A stretch of DNA of 64,000 nucleotides from Pantoea dispersa (GCF_014155765.1 NZ_SCKT01000011.1:53342-117341); one strand, 5' to 3'. Shown: positions 22,213 to 31,448, numbered from the stretch's first letter. The notes: generated by a model from the letters alone, not told the origin. Program-made: numbers and translations.

Positions 22213-23283
22213 ATGAAACCCACCATGATGACCTACATCCACCAGCAACCCGAGGTGCTGAGCCATCTGCTGGCGTGCTATCCGCAGGGATTACCGGTGC
22301 TGGGCAAGGCAAAAACTGTGCTGATTCTGGCCACCGGCTCCAGCATCAACGCCGCGCTCAGCGCCAAATATTACGTTGAGCAACTGACCGGCGTACGCAT
22401 CAGCGTGCAGGAGCCGTTTCACTTTCAGCACTACGAGCAGTGGGATCCGGCGACCGATCTGGTGATCGCGATTTCACAAAGCGGCGAGAGCACTTCGACG
22501 CTGGCAGCGATCGACGCGCTGAAAAAACAGCACGGCGTGGCAACCTGGGGCATCACCAGCAAAATCACCAGTCCGCTGGCGCAGGCGGTGGATCACGCCG
22601 TAGACATCATGAACGGCGAAGAGCGCGTCGGGTATGTCACCAAAGGCTATGTCGCCACGATCCTGACGCTGATGCTGATTGGCGTGCACAGTGCGCGCCA
22701 CAGCGGTCGCCTCAGCGCAGAGCAGGAGCAGCAGGCGCTGACGCAACTGCAGCAGGGCGTCGACGCGATTCCGGACATCATCGCCCGCACCGAGCGTTTC
22801 TGGCAGCGCTGGCAGGACGATCTCACTGCGGCGCCACGCTTTATCTCGATTGGCTTTGGTCCGGCGATTGGCGTGATCAAAGAGATGGAGACCAAATTCA
22901 GCGAAACGGTGCGCGTGCCGTCGCAGGGCATTGAACTGGAAGCGTTTATGCACGGCCCCTATTTCGAAATCAATCCGCAGCACCGGCTGTTCTTTATCGA
23001 CGTCGAGGCGCCGGTGCGCGAACGCCTGCAGCTGCTGCGCCAGTATGAGCAGCGCGTGACGCCGCACGTCTGGAGCCTGTGTCTCGGGGAAAGTGATGAT
23101 GCGCGCACGCTGGCACTCGGCGTGGAGGTCAGCGAATGGATAGCGCCGCTGCTGATGGTGATTCCGTTCCAGATCCTCGCGCATCACATCGCTGAAGCCA
23201 AAGGCAACAATCTGCCGCAGCGCATATTCACTGATTTTGGCGTGGCGATGAAGAGCAAAACCAAACCGGGTGATTACGACTAA
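22213..23283 (+). CDS. SIS-domain sugar-phosphate protein (GlmS-isomerase/FrlB-like; possible deaminase or deglycase)
   Basis: A 356-aa protein with two SIS domains, like the isomerase half of GlmS without the glutaminase half. Sugar-phosphate motifs are LATGSSINAALSA (about residue 40), ISQSGESTSTLAAI (about 90) and ELEAFMHGPYFEI (about 240), the last resembling the GlmS/FrlB HGP site. Relatives isomerise, deaminate or deglycate amino-sugar phosphates; SIS-type glucosamine-6-phosphate deaminases (NagB-II) are known. Next to a PTS permease it probably processes the imported phosphosugar. AAGGAGCGGTA gives a strong ribosome site. First structural gene after the operator. The exact reaction cannot be told from sequence. 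Confidence 0.8.
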   Translation: MKPTMMTYIHQQPEVLSHLLACYPQGLPVLGKAKTVLILATGSSINAALSAKYYVEQLTGVRISVQEPFHFQHYEQWDPATDLVIAISQSGESTSTLAAIDALKKQHGVATWGITSKITSPLAQAVDHAVDIMNGEERVGYVTKGYVATILTLMLIGVHSARHSGRLSAEQEQQALTQLQQGVDAIPDIIARTERFWQRWQDDLTAAPRFISIGFGPAIGVIKEMETKFSETVRVPSQGIELEAFMHGPYFEINPQHRLFFIDVEAPVRERLQLLRQYEQRVTPHVWSLCLGESDDARTLALGVEVSEWIAPLLMVIPFQILAHHIAEAKGNNLPQRIFTDFGVAMKSKTKPGDYD

Positions 23284-23313
23284 CGCCGGGCGCGAGCCAT
23301 AAGGATAACAACA

Positions 23314-24681
23314 ATGAAACTCGATTACGTGAAGCTGGCGCAGGCCATCAGGGAACAGGTCGGCGGCGACGATAATATCAGCCACATTTCACACTGCGCC
23401 ACGCGGCTGCGGCTGACGATAAACGATCTGTCCAGTGTCGATATGCCGGCCATCAGTAGCCTGCCGGGCGTCATCCGCGTGGTGAACGCGTCCGGACAGC
23501 TGCAGATTGTGGTCGGGCCGCAGGTCGAACAGCTGTTTCAGGCGATGCAGCAGGGCGCAGCGCCGGTGGCCGAACCGGTGAAGCCCGGCAAAGACGAGCG
23601 CGGCGTTGCGGGCAAAATGCTGGCCACGCTCGGCGCTATCTTCACGCCCTACATTGGCGTACTGGCCGGCATCGGGGTGATCAAAGGCATCATGGTGCTG
23701 CTGCAGACGCAGGGCTGGGTGGCGGACGATGACCTGTTGTTCGCCATGTTCAACGCGCTGGCCAGCGGCGTGTTTGTCTTCCTGCCGCTGTTTATTGCCG
23801 TCACCGCAGCAGACCGTTTCGGCGCCAGCCGTTTCACCGCGCTGGCGCTGACGGCGGCGATGGTGTTTCCGCTGACCCAGCCGGATCTGCCGGCGCACTT
23901 CGCGCTGTTCGGCCTGAGCATCAGCCTGAAGATTTACGGCGGCGCGGTGATTCCGGCAATTCTGGCGGTGCTGCTGCTGAGCAAGGTTGAGCACCGACTG
24001 AAACAGTGGATCCCCGAGGTGGCAGCGCTGGTGTTTGTGCCGTGCCTGTCGCTGCTGATTTGCGGCTTTGTGGTGTTCACGGTGATTGGCCCGCTGGCAG
24101 ATTACGTTGGCGTCGGCATCGCCAGCGGCTACAGCTGGCTCTATCAGCTCAGCCCGATGATCTCCGGCGCGCTGCTGGCGGGCATAGGTCAGCTGTTCGT
24201 GGTGTTTGGCGTCCACTGGGGCATCATCCCGCTGGCGCTGATCAATATTCAGGTGCAGGGCTACGACACCATCATGGCGATGTTTATGTCGGCAGTGATG
24301 GGGCAGTTCGGCGCGGTCACCGGCGCGATCTTCATCGCCCGCAGCCTGCGCGACCGGCAGATTGCAATCTCGGCGTCGCTGTCAGCGTTCTTTGGCATCA
24401 CCGAACCGGCGCTGTATGGCGTCAATCTCAAGTACCGCATGCTGTTTATCTTCGGCTGCATCGGCGCGGCGCTCGGCGGTGGCATCACCGGGCTGCTGCA
24501 GGTGAAAACCTACAGTTTCCTGCCGGTGCTGAACGTGTTTGAACTCGGCCTGTTCGAAGGCCCTGAGTCGAAGATGATCTATGAAGTGGCGGCAATTGCC
24601 GTGGCTTTCCTCACCCCATTCATTCTGACGCTGATTTACGGCCGCTGGACGCTGCGCAGCGTGAATAAAACCGGCGCCTGA
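23314..24681 (+). CDS. PTS EIIBC permease, glucose/beta-glucoside/sucrose class
   Basis: Phosphotransferase-system permease that imports and phosphorylates a sugar. It is 455 aa: an EIIB domain at residues 1-90 with the phosphocysteine in SHCATRLRL, a linker, then a polytopic EIIC domain from about residue 105 (FTPYIGVLAGIGVIKG, GVFVFLPLFIAVTAADRFG, GVHWGIIPLALINIQVQG, FFGITEPALYGVNLKYR). No EIIA domain is fused and none is encoded nearby, so it probably borrows EIIA-Glc (Crr), as TreB, ScrA and MurP do. The GITEPALYGVNL motif marks the BglF/ScrA/MurP branch. A good AAGGATAACAACA site precedes the ATG. Confidence 0.9.
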   Translation: MKLDYVKLAQAIREQVGGDDNISHISHCATRLRLTINDLSSVDMPAISSLPGVIRVVNASGQLQIVVGPQVEQLFQAMQQGAAPVAEPVKPGKDERGVAGKMLATLGAIFTPYIGVLAGIGVIKGIMVLLQTQGWVADDDLLFAMFNALASGVFVFLPLFIAVTAADRFGASRFTALALTAAMVFPLTQPDLPAHFALFGLSISLKIYGGAVIPAILAVLLLSKVEHRLKQWIPEVAALVFVPCLSLLICGFVVFTVIGPLADYVGVGIASGYSWLYQLSPMISGALLAGIGQLFVVFGVHWGIIPLALINIQVQGYDTIMAMFMSAVMGQFGAVTGAIFIARSLRDRQIAISASLSAFFGITEPALYGVNLKYRMLFIFGCIGAALGGGITGLLQVKTYSFLPVLNVFELGLFEGPESKMIYEVAAIAVAFLTPFILTLIYGRWTLRSVNKTGA

Positions 24682-24715
24682 TGCGCTGATTCGTTAACAC
24701 CAAAACAGGGAAATC

Positions 24716-24744
24716 GCATGCGGCTGCTTCGCAGGGCCGCGTGC
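24716..24744 (+). other. Intercistronic hairpin between EIIBC and porin genes
   Basis: GCATGCGGC pairs with GCCGCGTGC (one G-T), with an 11-base loop that can itself close as TGC/GCA. There is no T-run, so it more likely sets relative mRNA stability of the PTS and porin parts of the operon than terminates transcription. Confidence 0.5.
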
Positions 24745-24760
24745 ACCTTAAGGAAAGGTC

Positions 24761-26152
24761 ATGAACACATTCACCAGGAGAAAAAAGGCAGCGCTGCTGC
24801 CGCTGGCCACCCTGATGCTGGGCGCGGCACCGCCGGCGCTGGCGGAAGGATTTGTTGAAGACAGCACGCTGGAGGGCACCATCTATTACTGGCAGCGCCA
24901 TCGTGAGCGTAAAGATCTCGATCCGCACAGCGCGCACTATCAGCACTATCAGACCAACCTGCATCACAGCACGCTGACCGGCGCGCTCGATTATCAGTCC
25001 GGCTATCTGGCCGATACCGTAGGCATTGATGTGGCGGCCTTCGCCACCTGGGATCTGTTTGAAGGCAGCCCGGCGCATCCCAACGAGATCAGCTTCAGTC
25101 ACGGGCCTTCGATGTGGGAAGACCGTGGTGTCGGCGAACGTAACGGGCTGGATCTCTACCGTGCCGCGCTGAAACTCAAAGCCGGCGACTACTGGCTGCG
25201 GGCCGGTTATATCCAGCCGAGCGGTCAGACGCTGCTTGGCACCCAATGGGGATTTCTGCCCGGCACCTACCAGGGCGTGGAAGTCGGGGCAGTCTATGAC
25301 TATGGCGCTGCCGGCGCGCTGTCGCTGTCGTGGATGGGCGCCAACAAGTACAAAGCACCGTGGTATCGCAAAATGTACGAGTTTCGCGAAATCGACCGGC
25401 AAACACGCATTCCTTATCTGCACTCGCTGGGCGCGAAGTATGACTTCAAAAACGGCAACACGCTGGAGCTGGCGTGGGGGGAATCTCCGCATTATCTCGA
25501 CAAATATTTCGCCAAAGCGGCACGCCAGACCACGCTGTGGGATAACCCGTTCAGCGTCAGCTGGCAGTTCTACGGCTCGCAGGATCGTACCGGCCGCCAT
25601 GATGTTTACGATGAGTTTGCCTGGCAGCAGGGCCTGACGCTGGCGTACCAGTGGGATCGCTACCAGTTCCGGCTCGAGGGCAGCGCAGTACACGCACCGG
25701 GGAAACAAGGTTACTACACCGTGGCGATGACGCCGATCTATCCCAACTCCGCGGGCCGCATCGATATGTGGTGGGATTCGCGCTCTGACTTCAACGCCGA
25801 CGGCGAAAAAGCGCTGTTTGCAGGCCTGATGATCGATCTCAGCGACATCGTCTGGCCGGGCGTCAGCATCGGTGGCTCGTTTGCCTGGGGCTGGGACGGT
25901 AAACCGGCGCGCGGCGGCGACTGGTCGCAGCAGCAGCGCCTGACGGAAACCGCCATCAACGGCGATCTGGTGTGGCAGGTGCAATCCGGCTGGGCCAAAG
26001 ACACGGTATTTAAGCTGCATCTCACCGCCTACAACAACCATAGCGATAACCCCAGCTGGGGCGGCGGCTATGGCAACGTTTTCCAGGATGAAAAGGACGT
26101 CAAATTCATGATGATTGCCCCTTTTAGCCTGTTCAATCACTCACGACACTAA
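24761..26152 (+). CDS. ChiP-like outer-membrane porin (OprD superfamily)
   Basis: Substrate-specific outer-membrane channel; E. coli ChiP (YbfM) takes up chitobiose and chito-oligosaccharides. It is 463 aa with a signal peptide (MNTFTRRKKAALLPLATLML, cleavage near LAEGF). Strand-rich motifs closely match ChiP: GTIYYWQRHRERKD, RAGYIQPSGQTLLGTQW, SLGAKYDFKN, WDSRSDFNADGEKALF and the C-terminal PSWGGGYGNVFQDEKDVKF. It has AAGGAAAGGTC upstream and ends one base before the ribosome site of the hydrolase gene. Its presence is the main hint that the imported glycan is of chitin or chitosan type. Confidence 0.88.
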   Translation: MNTFTRRKKAALLPLATLMLGAAPPALAEGFVEDSTLEGTIYYWQRHRERKDLDPHSAHYQHYQTNLHHSTLTGALDYQSGYLADTVGIDVAAFATWDLFEGSPAHPNEISFSHGPSMWEDRGVGERNGLDLYRAALKLKAGDYWLRAGYIQPSGQTLLGTQWGFLPGTYQGVEVGAVYDYGAAGALSLSWMGANKYKAPWYRKMYEFREIDRQTRIPYLHSLGAKYDFKNGNTLELAWGESPHYLDKYFAKAARQTTLWDNPFSVSWQFYGSQDRTGRHDVYDEFAWQQGLTLAYQWDRYQFRLEGSAVHAPGKQGYYTVAMTPIYPNSAGRIDMWWDSRSDFNADGEKALFAGLMIDLSDIVWPGVSIGGSFAWGWDGKPARGGDWSQQQRLTETAINGDLVWQVQSGWAKDTVFKLHLTAYNNHSDNPSWGGGYGNVFQDEKDVKFMMIAPFSLFNHSRH

Positions 26153-26163
26153 GGATGATGACC

Positions 26164-28008
26164 ATGAGGATTCGCTTCTCCGCGCTGACCGCAGCGCTGT
26201 TACTGGCCGGGCTGGCGCACGCCGAAACCCACGTTTTAATCAATCAGGTCGGCTACGATGTTGCCGCGCCGAAAAACGCCATCGTGCAGCTGACCGGCGA
26301 CTCGCGCGCTAAGCCGCCGGTGAAATTTACCCTACTGGATAATGAGACCAATAAAGCGGTGCTGAGCGGCACGCTGCAGCCGCAGGGGGACGTGCCGGGC
26401 TGGGGCGATCGCACCTTCTATCGTGCCGATTTCTCCGGCTGGCAAACGCCGGGCCGCTACGTGCTGCAAACCACCAGCAGCGACGGCGATGTGCGCTCCG
26501 GGCCGTTCATTATTGGTGCCGATCTGCTCGAGCGCTATACGCTGTCCGATGTAATTGCTTACTTCAAAAGCCAGCGCGTCACTGGCCTGTTCGATAAGGC
26601 GGACCGCAAACTGCCGCTGCCAGCGGGCACCGGCAGCGGCACGGTTGACGTCCACGGCGGCTGGTATGACGCCACCGGCGATTACGGTGTGCACCTGTCG
26701 CACCAGAATCTGACCTCTTATTTCAATCCGCAGCAGGCGCCGCTGGTGGCGTGGAGCTTACTGCGCGGTTATCAAAATCTTGGTGCGCGTGACAACCCGA
26801 ACTTTGATGAGTATCGCCGGCGCATGCTCGACGAAGGGCTGTACGGTGCCGATTTCCTGGTGCGCATGAAGCGGCCGGGTGAATCCTTCTTCCAGGCGAT
26901 CTCGTCGCCGGGCAAAGAGAAGCTGGCTCAGGACCGGGTGATCGCCAATCCCAACTGGCGCACGCAGATCAAAGAGAAGGAGTCAGATTCCACCATTGTT
27001 GAAGAGGAGGCGGTCGGCCCGCTGGCGTGGCAGGCCAGTTTCCGCTCTGGTGCCGGCATGTCAATTGCCGCGCTGGCGCTGGCCAGCACCATGGAGAATG
27101 ACGGCAACTTCACGCGGCAGCAGTATCTGCAAACCGCAGAAGATGCCTTTGCCTTCCTGCAGAAAAATAACCTGCGCATGGTAAACGACGGTAAAGAGAA
27201 CATCGTGGATGATTACACCGCGCTGCTGGCGGCTACCGAACTGTATCGTGTCTCGCAAAAAGCGGTCTATCTGGCTGCGGCGCAGCAGCGCGCGGAGAGC
27301 CTGATGGCGCGACTGACGTCGCTGGATAACTGGCATGACTACTGGCGTGCCGACGGCGAAAAACGCCCGTTCTTCCATCCGTCCGATGCCGGTCTGCCGG
27401 TGATCGCGCTGCTGGAGTACGCGCGCATCGCGCCGCAGGCGCAGCAGGCGAATATCCGCCAGACGGTAAAACGCTCGCTGAGCTTTGAACTGGCGGTGAC
27501 TAAAGAGAGCAGTAACCCGTTTGGCTATGCGCGCCAGCTGATTCAGCTGAAAGACGGCGTGAAGCGCACCAGCTTCTTCTTCCCGCACGACAGCGAAGCT
27601 GCGCCGTGGTGGCAGGGCGAAAACGCGCGTATCGCCTCGCTGGCCGCCGCCGCCCGTCAGGCGATGCCGCTGTTCGCGGACGATAAAGCCTTTACGCAGC
27701 AGCTGCAGAGTTATGCCTGGGATCAGCTCAACTGGATCCTCGGTCATAATCCGTACGACGTCAGCATGCTGACCGGCAGCGGCTATCGTCACATCAGCTA
27801 TCTGTTCTTCAATTCGTGGAAATACACCACGCTGCCGGGCGGTATCGTCAACGGCATCACCGGCGCGTCGAATCAGGTGGCGGACGGTATCGCCTTTGAT
27901 GAAGGCTATGCGGTCACACGGAAGGATGACGACTGGCGCTGGGCGGAAGGCTGGCTGCCGCACTCGGCCTGGTATCTGTATGCGGTGAGCTTACCGGATC
28001 GTCACTGA
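26164..28008 (+). CDS. Secreted glycoside hydrolase family 9 protein (possible exo-beta-glucosaminidase or endoglucanase)
   Basis: A 614-aa secreted hydrolase. Signal peptide MRIRFSALTAALLLAGLAHA, then an N-terminal immunoglobulin-like CelD_N domain (HVLINQVGYD, residues about 22-110) and an alpha/alpha-barrel catalytic domain. The catalytic-base region is GGWYDATGDYGVHLSHQN, and the acid Glu lies in RWAEGWLPHSAW. The subtype GGWYDAxGDYGxHLS resembles Vibrio/Photobacterium GH9 proteins, for which exo-beta-D-glucosaminidase activity has been reported, rather than classical endoglucanases. Of three in-frame ATGs (26155, 26158, 26164) I chose the third, since AAGGA at 26151-26155 is then 8 bases away. 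Last gene of the cluster; probably periplasmic. Confidence 0.88.
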   Translation: MRIRFSALTAALLLAGLAHAETHVLINQVGYDVAAPKNAIVQLTGDSRAKPPVKFTLLDNETNKAVLSGTLQPQGDVPGWGDRTFYRADFSGWQTPGRYVLQTTSSDGDVRSGPFIIGADLLERYTLSDVIAYFKSQRVTGLFDKADRKLPLPAGTGSGTVDVHGGWYDATGDYGVHLSHQNLTSYFNPQQAPLVAWSLLRGYQNLGARDNPNFDEYRRRMLDEGLYGADFLVRMKRPGESFFQAISSPGKEKLAQDRVIANPNWRTQIKEKESDSTIVEEEAVGPLAWQASFRSGAGMSIAALALASTMENDGNFTRQQYLQTAEDAFAFLQKNNLRMVNDGKENIVDDYTALLAATELYRVSQKAVYLAAAQQRAESLMARLTSLDNWHDYWRADGEKRPFFHPSDAGLPVIALLEYARIAPQAQQANIRQTVKRSLSFELAVTKESSNPFGYARQLIQLKDGVKRTSFFFPHDSEAAPWWQGENARIASLAAAARQAMPLFADDKAFTQQLQSYAWDQLNWILGHNPYDVSMLTGSGYRHISYLFFNSWKYTTLPGGIVNGITGASNQVADGIAFDEGYAVTRKDDDWRWAEGWLPHSAWYLYAVSLPDRH

Positions 28009-28019
28009 GGTGATAAATC

Positions 28020-28044
28020 AGCCCGGCTTTCCGCCGGGCTTTTT
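28020..28044 (+). terminator. Intrinsic terminator of the sugar cluster
   Basis: AGCCCGGC, loop TTTCC, GCCGGGCT, then TTTT; it begins 12 bases after the GH9 stop and marks the right end of the inserted operon. Confidence 0.88.
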
Positions 28045-28240
28045 ACTGGGTGCCATTGCGTTTGACTGCTTATTGTTGCGACAACTGCCGACGGTTGCGT
28101 GATTTACGCCTACCACTTCCCGCGCCTCACCGCTAGAATGCAAACATCCTTGTGCCGCCAGCGCAGGACCGCTTGCGCCGCTGAAGGCGCAAAACGGGCG
28201 CGGCGGTCGGTGGACCGGTTAATGAAAAAGGTCAGAATCA

Positions 28241-28400
28241 GATGCGGATACGGCTCAGCAACGATGATGGAATTCAGACTCCCGGCATTGGCGTGTTCCC
28301 TGGCGTGAAGACATTACGACAGGTTGATCCTGGCGCCGGCGTGGCGCGGAAGAGGGCAGGCGACGGGCTGTACCAGGCTGAGGTGAATCCGGCATGGTAA
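28241..28400 (+). pseudogene. surE: Remnant of surE (5'-nucleotidase SurE), internally deleted and frameshifted
   Basis: The segment starts MRIRLSNDDGIQTPGI, matching the SurE N-terminus (MRILLSNDDGVHAPGI in E. coli), including the metal-binding NDD. After that the frame is disturbed: LAK and TLRQ, resembling the SurE segment LAKALREF, are recoverable only with a small shift (28292-28312). About 200 residues are missing, and the segment ends with TGG TAA overlapping the pcm ATG, as the real surE end does in E. coli. AAGG still precedes the ATG. As a complete frame it would give only 52 residues. The parent enzyme is a survival phosphatase acting on nucleotides; this copy cannot fold. A TTGCGCC/GGCGCAA hairpin lies at 28173-28192. 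Confidence 0.85.
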
Positions 28401-29020
28401 ACCGGCGCATCGAAACGCTTCTGGCCCAACTGCGCACGCAGGGTATTCACGATGAGCATTTGCTGAAAGCCATCGCTGATGTCCCGCGTGAACGCTTTAT
28501 CGACGAGGCTTTTGAACATAAAGCCTGGGAGAACGTGGCGCTGCCGATTGGCAACGGCCAGACCATTTCTCAGCCTTATATGGTGGCGCGTATGACGGCG
28601 CTGCTGGAGCTGAACCCGACCTCGCGCGTGCTGGAAATTGGCACCGGTTCGGGTTATCAGACCGCCATTCTCGCGCATCTGGTTAACCACGTTTACTCGG
28701 TTGAACGCATCAAAGGGCTGCAGTGGCAGGCGAAACGCCGCCTGAAGCAGCTCGATCTGCATAACATTTCCACACGCCACGGCGACGGCTGGCAGGGCTG
28801 GGCCGCGCGGGGGCCGTTTGATGCCATTATTGTGACTGCCGCACCGCCAGAAATTCCGACTGCGCTGATAGCGCAACTGGGAGAAGGCGGCAAAATGGTG
28901 CTGCCGGTGGGTGAGGACCAGCAGGTACTTAAGCGCCTGCGTCGTCAGGGTGGTGAAATCATTGAAGAAACGATTGAGCCGGTGCGCTTTGTGCCGCTGG
29001 TTCAGGGCGATCTGGCATAA
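28394..29020 (+). CDS. pcm: Protein-L-isoaspartate O-methyltransferase
   Basis: Repairs isoaspartyl residues in aged proteins using S-adenosylmethionine. It is 208 aa, the E. coli length. The SAM site is [15 protein letters not shown], and [15 protein letters not shown] is the isoaspartate-binding signature. It begins inside the end of the surE remnant (ATGGTAA overlap), keeping the ancestral junction although surE is dead. It is followed by nlpD and rpoS in the conserved order. Confidence 0.97.
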   Translation: MVNRRIETLLAQLRTQGIHDEHLLKAIADVPRERFIDEAFEHKAWENVALPIGNGQTISQPYMVARMTALLELNPTSRVLEIGTGSGYQTAILAHLVNHVYSVERIKGLQWQAKRRLKQLDLHNISTRHGDGWQGWAARGPFDAIIVTAAPPEIPTALIAQLGEGGKMVLPVGEDQQVLKRLRRQGGEIIEETIEPVRFVPLVQGDLA

Positions 29021-29186
29021 AGCCATCTTACGTATTTCTTCACAATCGTTACATGGCATGGCGCAGTTGATATTGTTACTATCCTTGTTAATCAATGCGA
29101 AAGCGCGTTTTTGACGGCACAGACAGTGAATCATGCGGTCAAGGTCGACACACAGTTTTATCCAGGATTGCCATCACGGGGGATCA

Positions 29187-30311
29187 ATGAGCACGGGAAG
29201 CACAGTATTTCAATTACGCCGTCTGGCGGCACTTTCACTGGTCGGTTTTTGGCTGGCAGGCTGTAGCTCTGGCGACAACACACAAGCCCCCATCAGCCAG
29301 ATTGGCAGCAACAGCGGCGACAGCGGTATGGCTGCTGCTCCCACCACAGGCGGCGGCATGATCGCCGCGCAGAACAGCACCGTGCCGGCGATGCCGCGTG
29401 GTGGAATGTTAAGCGGTGGTACACCATCAGCCGCGCCTGCGGGTGGAATGGTTAGTGGCAATAATAATGTGACCACCGAAAATGGTCGTATTGTGTACAA
29501 TCGCAATTATGGGAATATTCCTAAAGGCAGCTACGGCGGTGAAACCTACACCGTTAAGCGAGGCGATACGCTGTTCTATATTGCCTGGATTACCGGCAAT
29601 GATTTCCGCGATCTGGCACAGCGCAATAATATCGCGGCGCCCTATAGCCTGAGCGCCGGGCAGACGTTACAGGTGGGTAACGGTAACGGTCAGACCATCA
29701 CCGGTGGTAACGCTATAACCGCAGCGGATGCCACGCAGGGCGGCGTTCCGGTGGCATCGAATCAGACGCAAATTAAATCCACCCCTGTTGCACAGCAACC
29801 TGTTATTACGTATTCTGATGATTCGGGTTCGACAGGCGGGAAAATGCTGCCGTCGAAAGGGGCAAATAATGTGGCAACGACCACAGCTCCGGTTACCGCA
29901 CCGCCCACAGTTAGCAGCACAACTAATAGCACAACACCAGTGGGAAGCTGGCGTTGGCCAACTGATGGGAAGATCATCGATAACTTCTCCGCTGCGGAAG
30001 GCGGAAACAAAGGGATCGATATCGCCGGGTCGCGTGGACAACCTGTCGTCGCCACTGCATCAGGAAGAGTGGTATACGCAGGCAACGCGCTCCGCGGGTA
30101 CGGTAATTTAATCATCATCAAACACAACGATGATTACCTGAGTGCCTACGCCCACAACGATACCATGCTGGTCCGGGAACAACAGGAAGTTAAGGCGGGG
30201 CAAAAAATCGCTACCATGGGTAGCACCGGAACCAGTTCAGTAAGATTGCACTTTGAAATTCGTTACAAGGGGAAATCCGTAAACCCGTTGCGTTATTTAC
30301 CGCAGCGATAA
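29187..30311 (+). CDS. nlpD: Murein hydrolase activator NlpD (lipoprotein)
   Basis: Outer-membrane lipoprotein that activates AmiC during septal peptidoglycan splitting. It is 374 aa (E. coli 379). A lipoprotein signal ends in WLAGCSS (Cys about residue 26), followed by a Gly/Ala/Thr-rich linker, a LysM domain ([20 protein letters not shown]), a second low-complexity linker and a LytM/M23 domain ([27 protein letters not shown]). The M23 metal site is degenerate, as in E. coli. I chose the ATG at 29187 behind GGGGGATCA; the frame extends 18 codons upstream. In E. coli the main rpoS promoter lies inside this gene. Confidence 0.94.
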   Translation: MSTGSTVFQLRRLAALSLVGFWLAGCSSGDNTQAPISQIGSNSGDSGMAAAPTTGGGMIAAQNSTVPAMPRGGMLSGGTPSAAPAGGMVSGNNNVTTENGRIVYNRNYGNIPKGSYGGETYTVKRGDTLFYIAWITGNDFRDLAQRNNIAAPYSLSAGQTLQVGNGNGQTITGGNAITAADATQGGVPVASNQTQIKSTPVAQQPVITYSDDSGSTGGKMLPSKGANNVATTTAPVTAPPTVSSTTNSTTPVGSWRWPTDGKIIDNFSAAEGGNKGIDIAGSRGQPVVATASGRVVYAGNALRGYGNLIIIKHNDDYLSAYAHNDTMLVREQQEVKAGQKIATMGSTGTSSVRLHFEIRYKGKSVNPLRYLPQR

Positions 30312-30362
30312 TCCGGCAGAACCTTAGGTGTTCTGCCCTTGGATCACGGGTAGGAGCCGCTT
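30245..30362 (+). promoter_or_regulatory. rpoS mRNA leader, sRNA-responsive segment
   Basis: The end of nlpD plus the gap to rpoS keeps the E. coli leader nearly base for base (GCACTTTGAAATTCGTTACA, AAGGGGAAATCCGTAAACCC). In E. coli this segment pairs with the translation start region and is opened by DsrA, RprA and ArcZ with Hfq. The ribosome site is GTAGGAGCCGCTT. Function is inferred from conservation. Confidence 0.6.
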
Positions 30363-31355
30363 ATGAGCCAGAATACGCTGAAAGTTAATGAGTTACACGA
30401 TGATGCGGAATTCGAGGAGAACGGAGCTGAGGTTTTTGATGAGAAGGCTCTCGTTGAGAACGAACCTGGTGATAATGAAGTAGCTGAAGAAGAGTTGCTG
30501 TCACAGGGTGCGACGCAACGCGTTCTGGATGCGACGCAGCTTTACCTCGGCGAGATTGGTTATTCACCACTGTTAACGGCGGAAGAAGAGGTGTTCTTCG
30601 CCCGTCGCGCATTACGCGGTGACATTCCTTCTCGTCGTCGCATGATCGAAAGTAACTTACGCCTGGTGGTAAAGATTGCCCGTCGTTATAGCAATCGTGG
30701 TCTGGCGCTGCTGGATCTGATTGAAGAGGGTAATCTCGGCCTGATTCGCGCCGTAGAGAAGTTTGACCCGGAACGCGGGTTCCGCTTCTCAACCTATGCC
30801 ACCTGGTGGATTCGTCAGACCATTGAACGGGCTATCATGAACCAAACCCGTACTATTCGTCTGCCGATTCACATTGTTAAAGAGCTGAACGTTTACCTGC
30901 GTACCGCGCGTGAACTGTCGCACAAGCTGGACCATGAGCCGAGTGCGGAAGAGATCGCCGAGCAGCTGGACAAGCCAGTTGATGACGTAAGCCGTATGTT
31001 GCGTCTCAACGAGCGCATTACGTCGGTTGATACGCCGTTAGGCGGTGATTCCGAGAAAGCGCTGCTGGATATCCTGGCCGATGAGAAAGACAACGGTCCG
31101 GAAGACACCACGCAGGACGATGATATGAAACAGAGCATCGTTAAGTGGTTGTTTGAACTGAATGCCAAGCAGCGTGAAGTGCTGGCACGTCGTTTCGGCC
31201 TGTTAGGCTATGAAGCGGCAACGCTGGAAGATGTGGGCCGCGAAATCGGTTTAACCCGTGAGCGTGTCCGTCAGATTCAGGTAGAAGGTCTGCGTCGTCT
31301 GCGTGAAATTCTGCAGACGCAGGGTCTGAATATCGAAGCACTGTTCCGCGAATAA
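30363..31355 (+). CDS. rpoS: RNA polymerase sigma factor RpoS (sigma-38)
   Basis: Stationary-phase and general stress sigma factor. It is 330 aa, the E. coli length. Region 1.2 ([20 protein letters not shown]), region 2 ([20 protein letters not shown] and [17 protein letters not shown]), region 3 and region 4 with its helix-turn-helix ([20 protein letters not shown]) are intact, so no attenuating truncation is seen. Neighbours nlpD upstream and convergent mutS are conserved, but the strain-variable genes found between rpoS and mutS in some enterics are absent; the gap is 93 bp. Confidence 0.98.
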   Translation: MSQNTLKVNELHDDAEFEENGAEVFDEKALVENEPGDNEVAEEELLSQGATQRVLDATQLYLGEIGYSPLLTAEEEVFFARRALRGDIPSRRRMIESNLRLVVKIARRYSNRGLALLDLIEEGNLGLIRAVEKFDPERGFRFSTYATWWIRQTIERAIMNQTRTIRLPIHIVKELNVYLRTARELSHKLDHEPSAEEIAEQLDKPVDDVSRMLRLNERITSVDTPLGGDSEKALLDILADEKDNGPEDTTQDDDMKQSIVKWLFELNAKQREVLARRFGLLGYEAATLEDVGREIGLTRERVRQIQVEGLRRLREILQTQGLNIEALFRE

Positions 31356-31370
31356 GCCGTAGCTGGCAAT

Positions 31371-31402
31371 AAAAACGGTGACCACAAGGTCACCGTTTTT
31401 TT
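31371..31402. terminator. Terminator between rpoS and mutS
   Basis: AAAAACGGTGACC, loop ACAA, GGTCACCGTTTTTTT. T-runs on both sides allow it to serve both convergent genes. A second hairpin without a T-run (CCGGCGCG/CGCGCCGG) lies at 31419-31441. Confidence 0.9.
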
Positions 31403-31448
31403 ATGCCTGTCATTCAGGCCGGCGCGCCGTGCACGCGCCGGTGGCAGG

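Noticed and set aside
24006-24542. Second frame of 178 codons inside the EIIBC gene and a 164-codon frame inside the SIS gene
   Set aside because: Both are out-of-frame shadows, rich in Arg/Ala/Gly, inside well-supported genes.
28394-28400. The surE/pcm overlap as a sequencing or assembly error that splits an intact surE
   Set aside because: A frameshift alone cannot explain it: only about 160 bases remain between the SurE start and the pcm start, against about 760 for a full gene.
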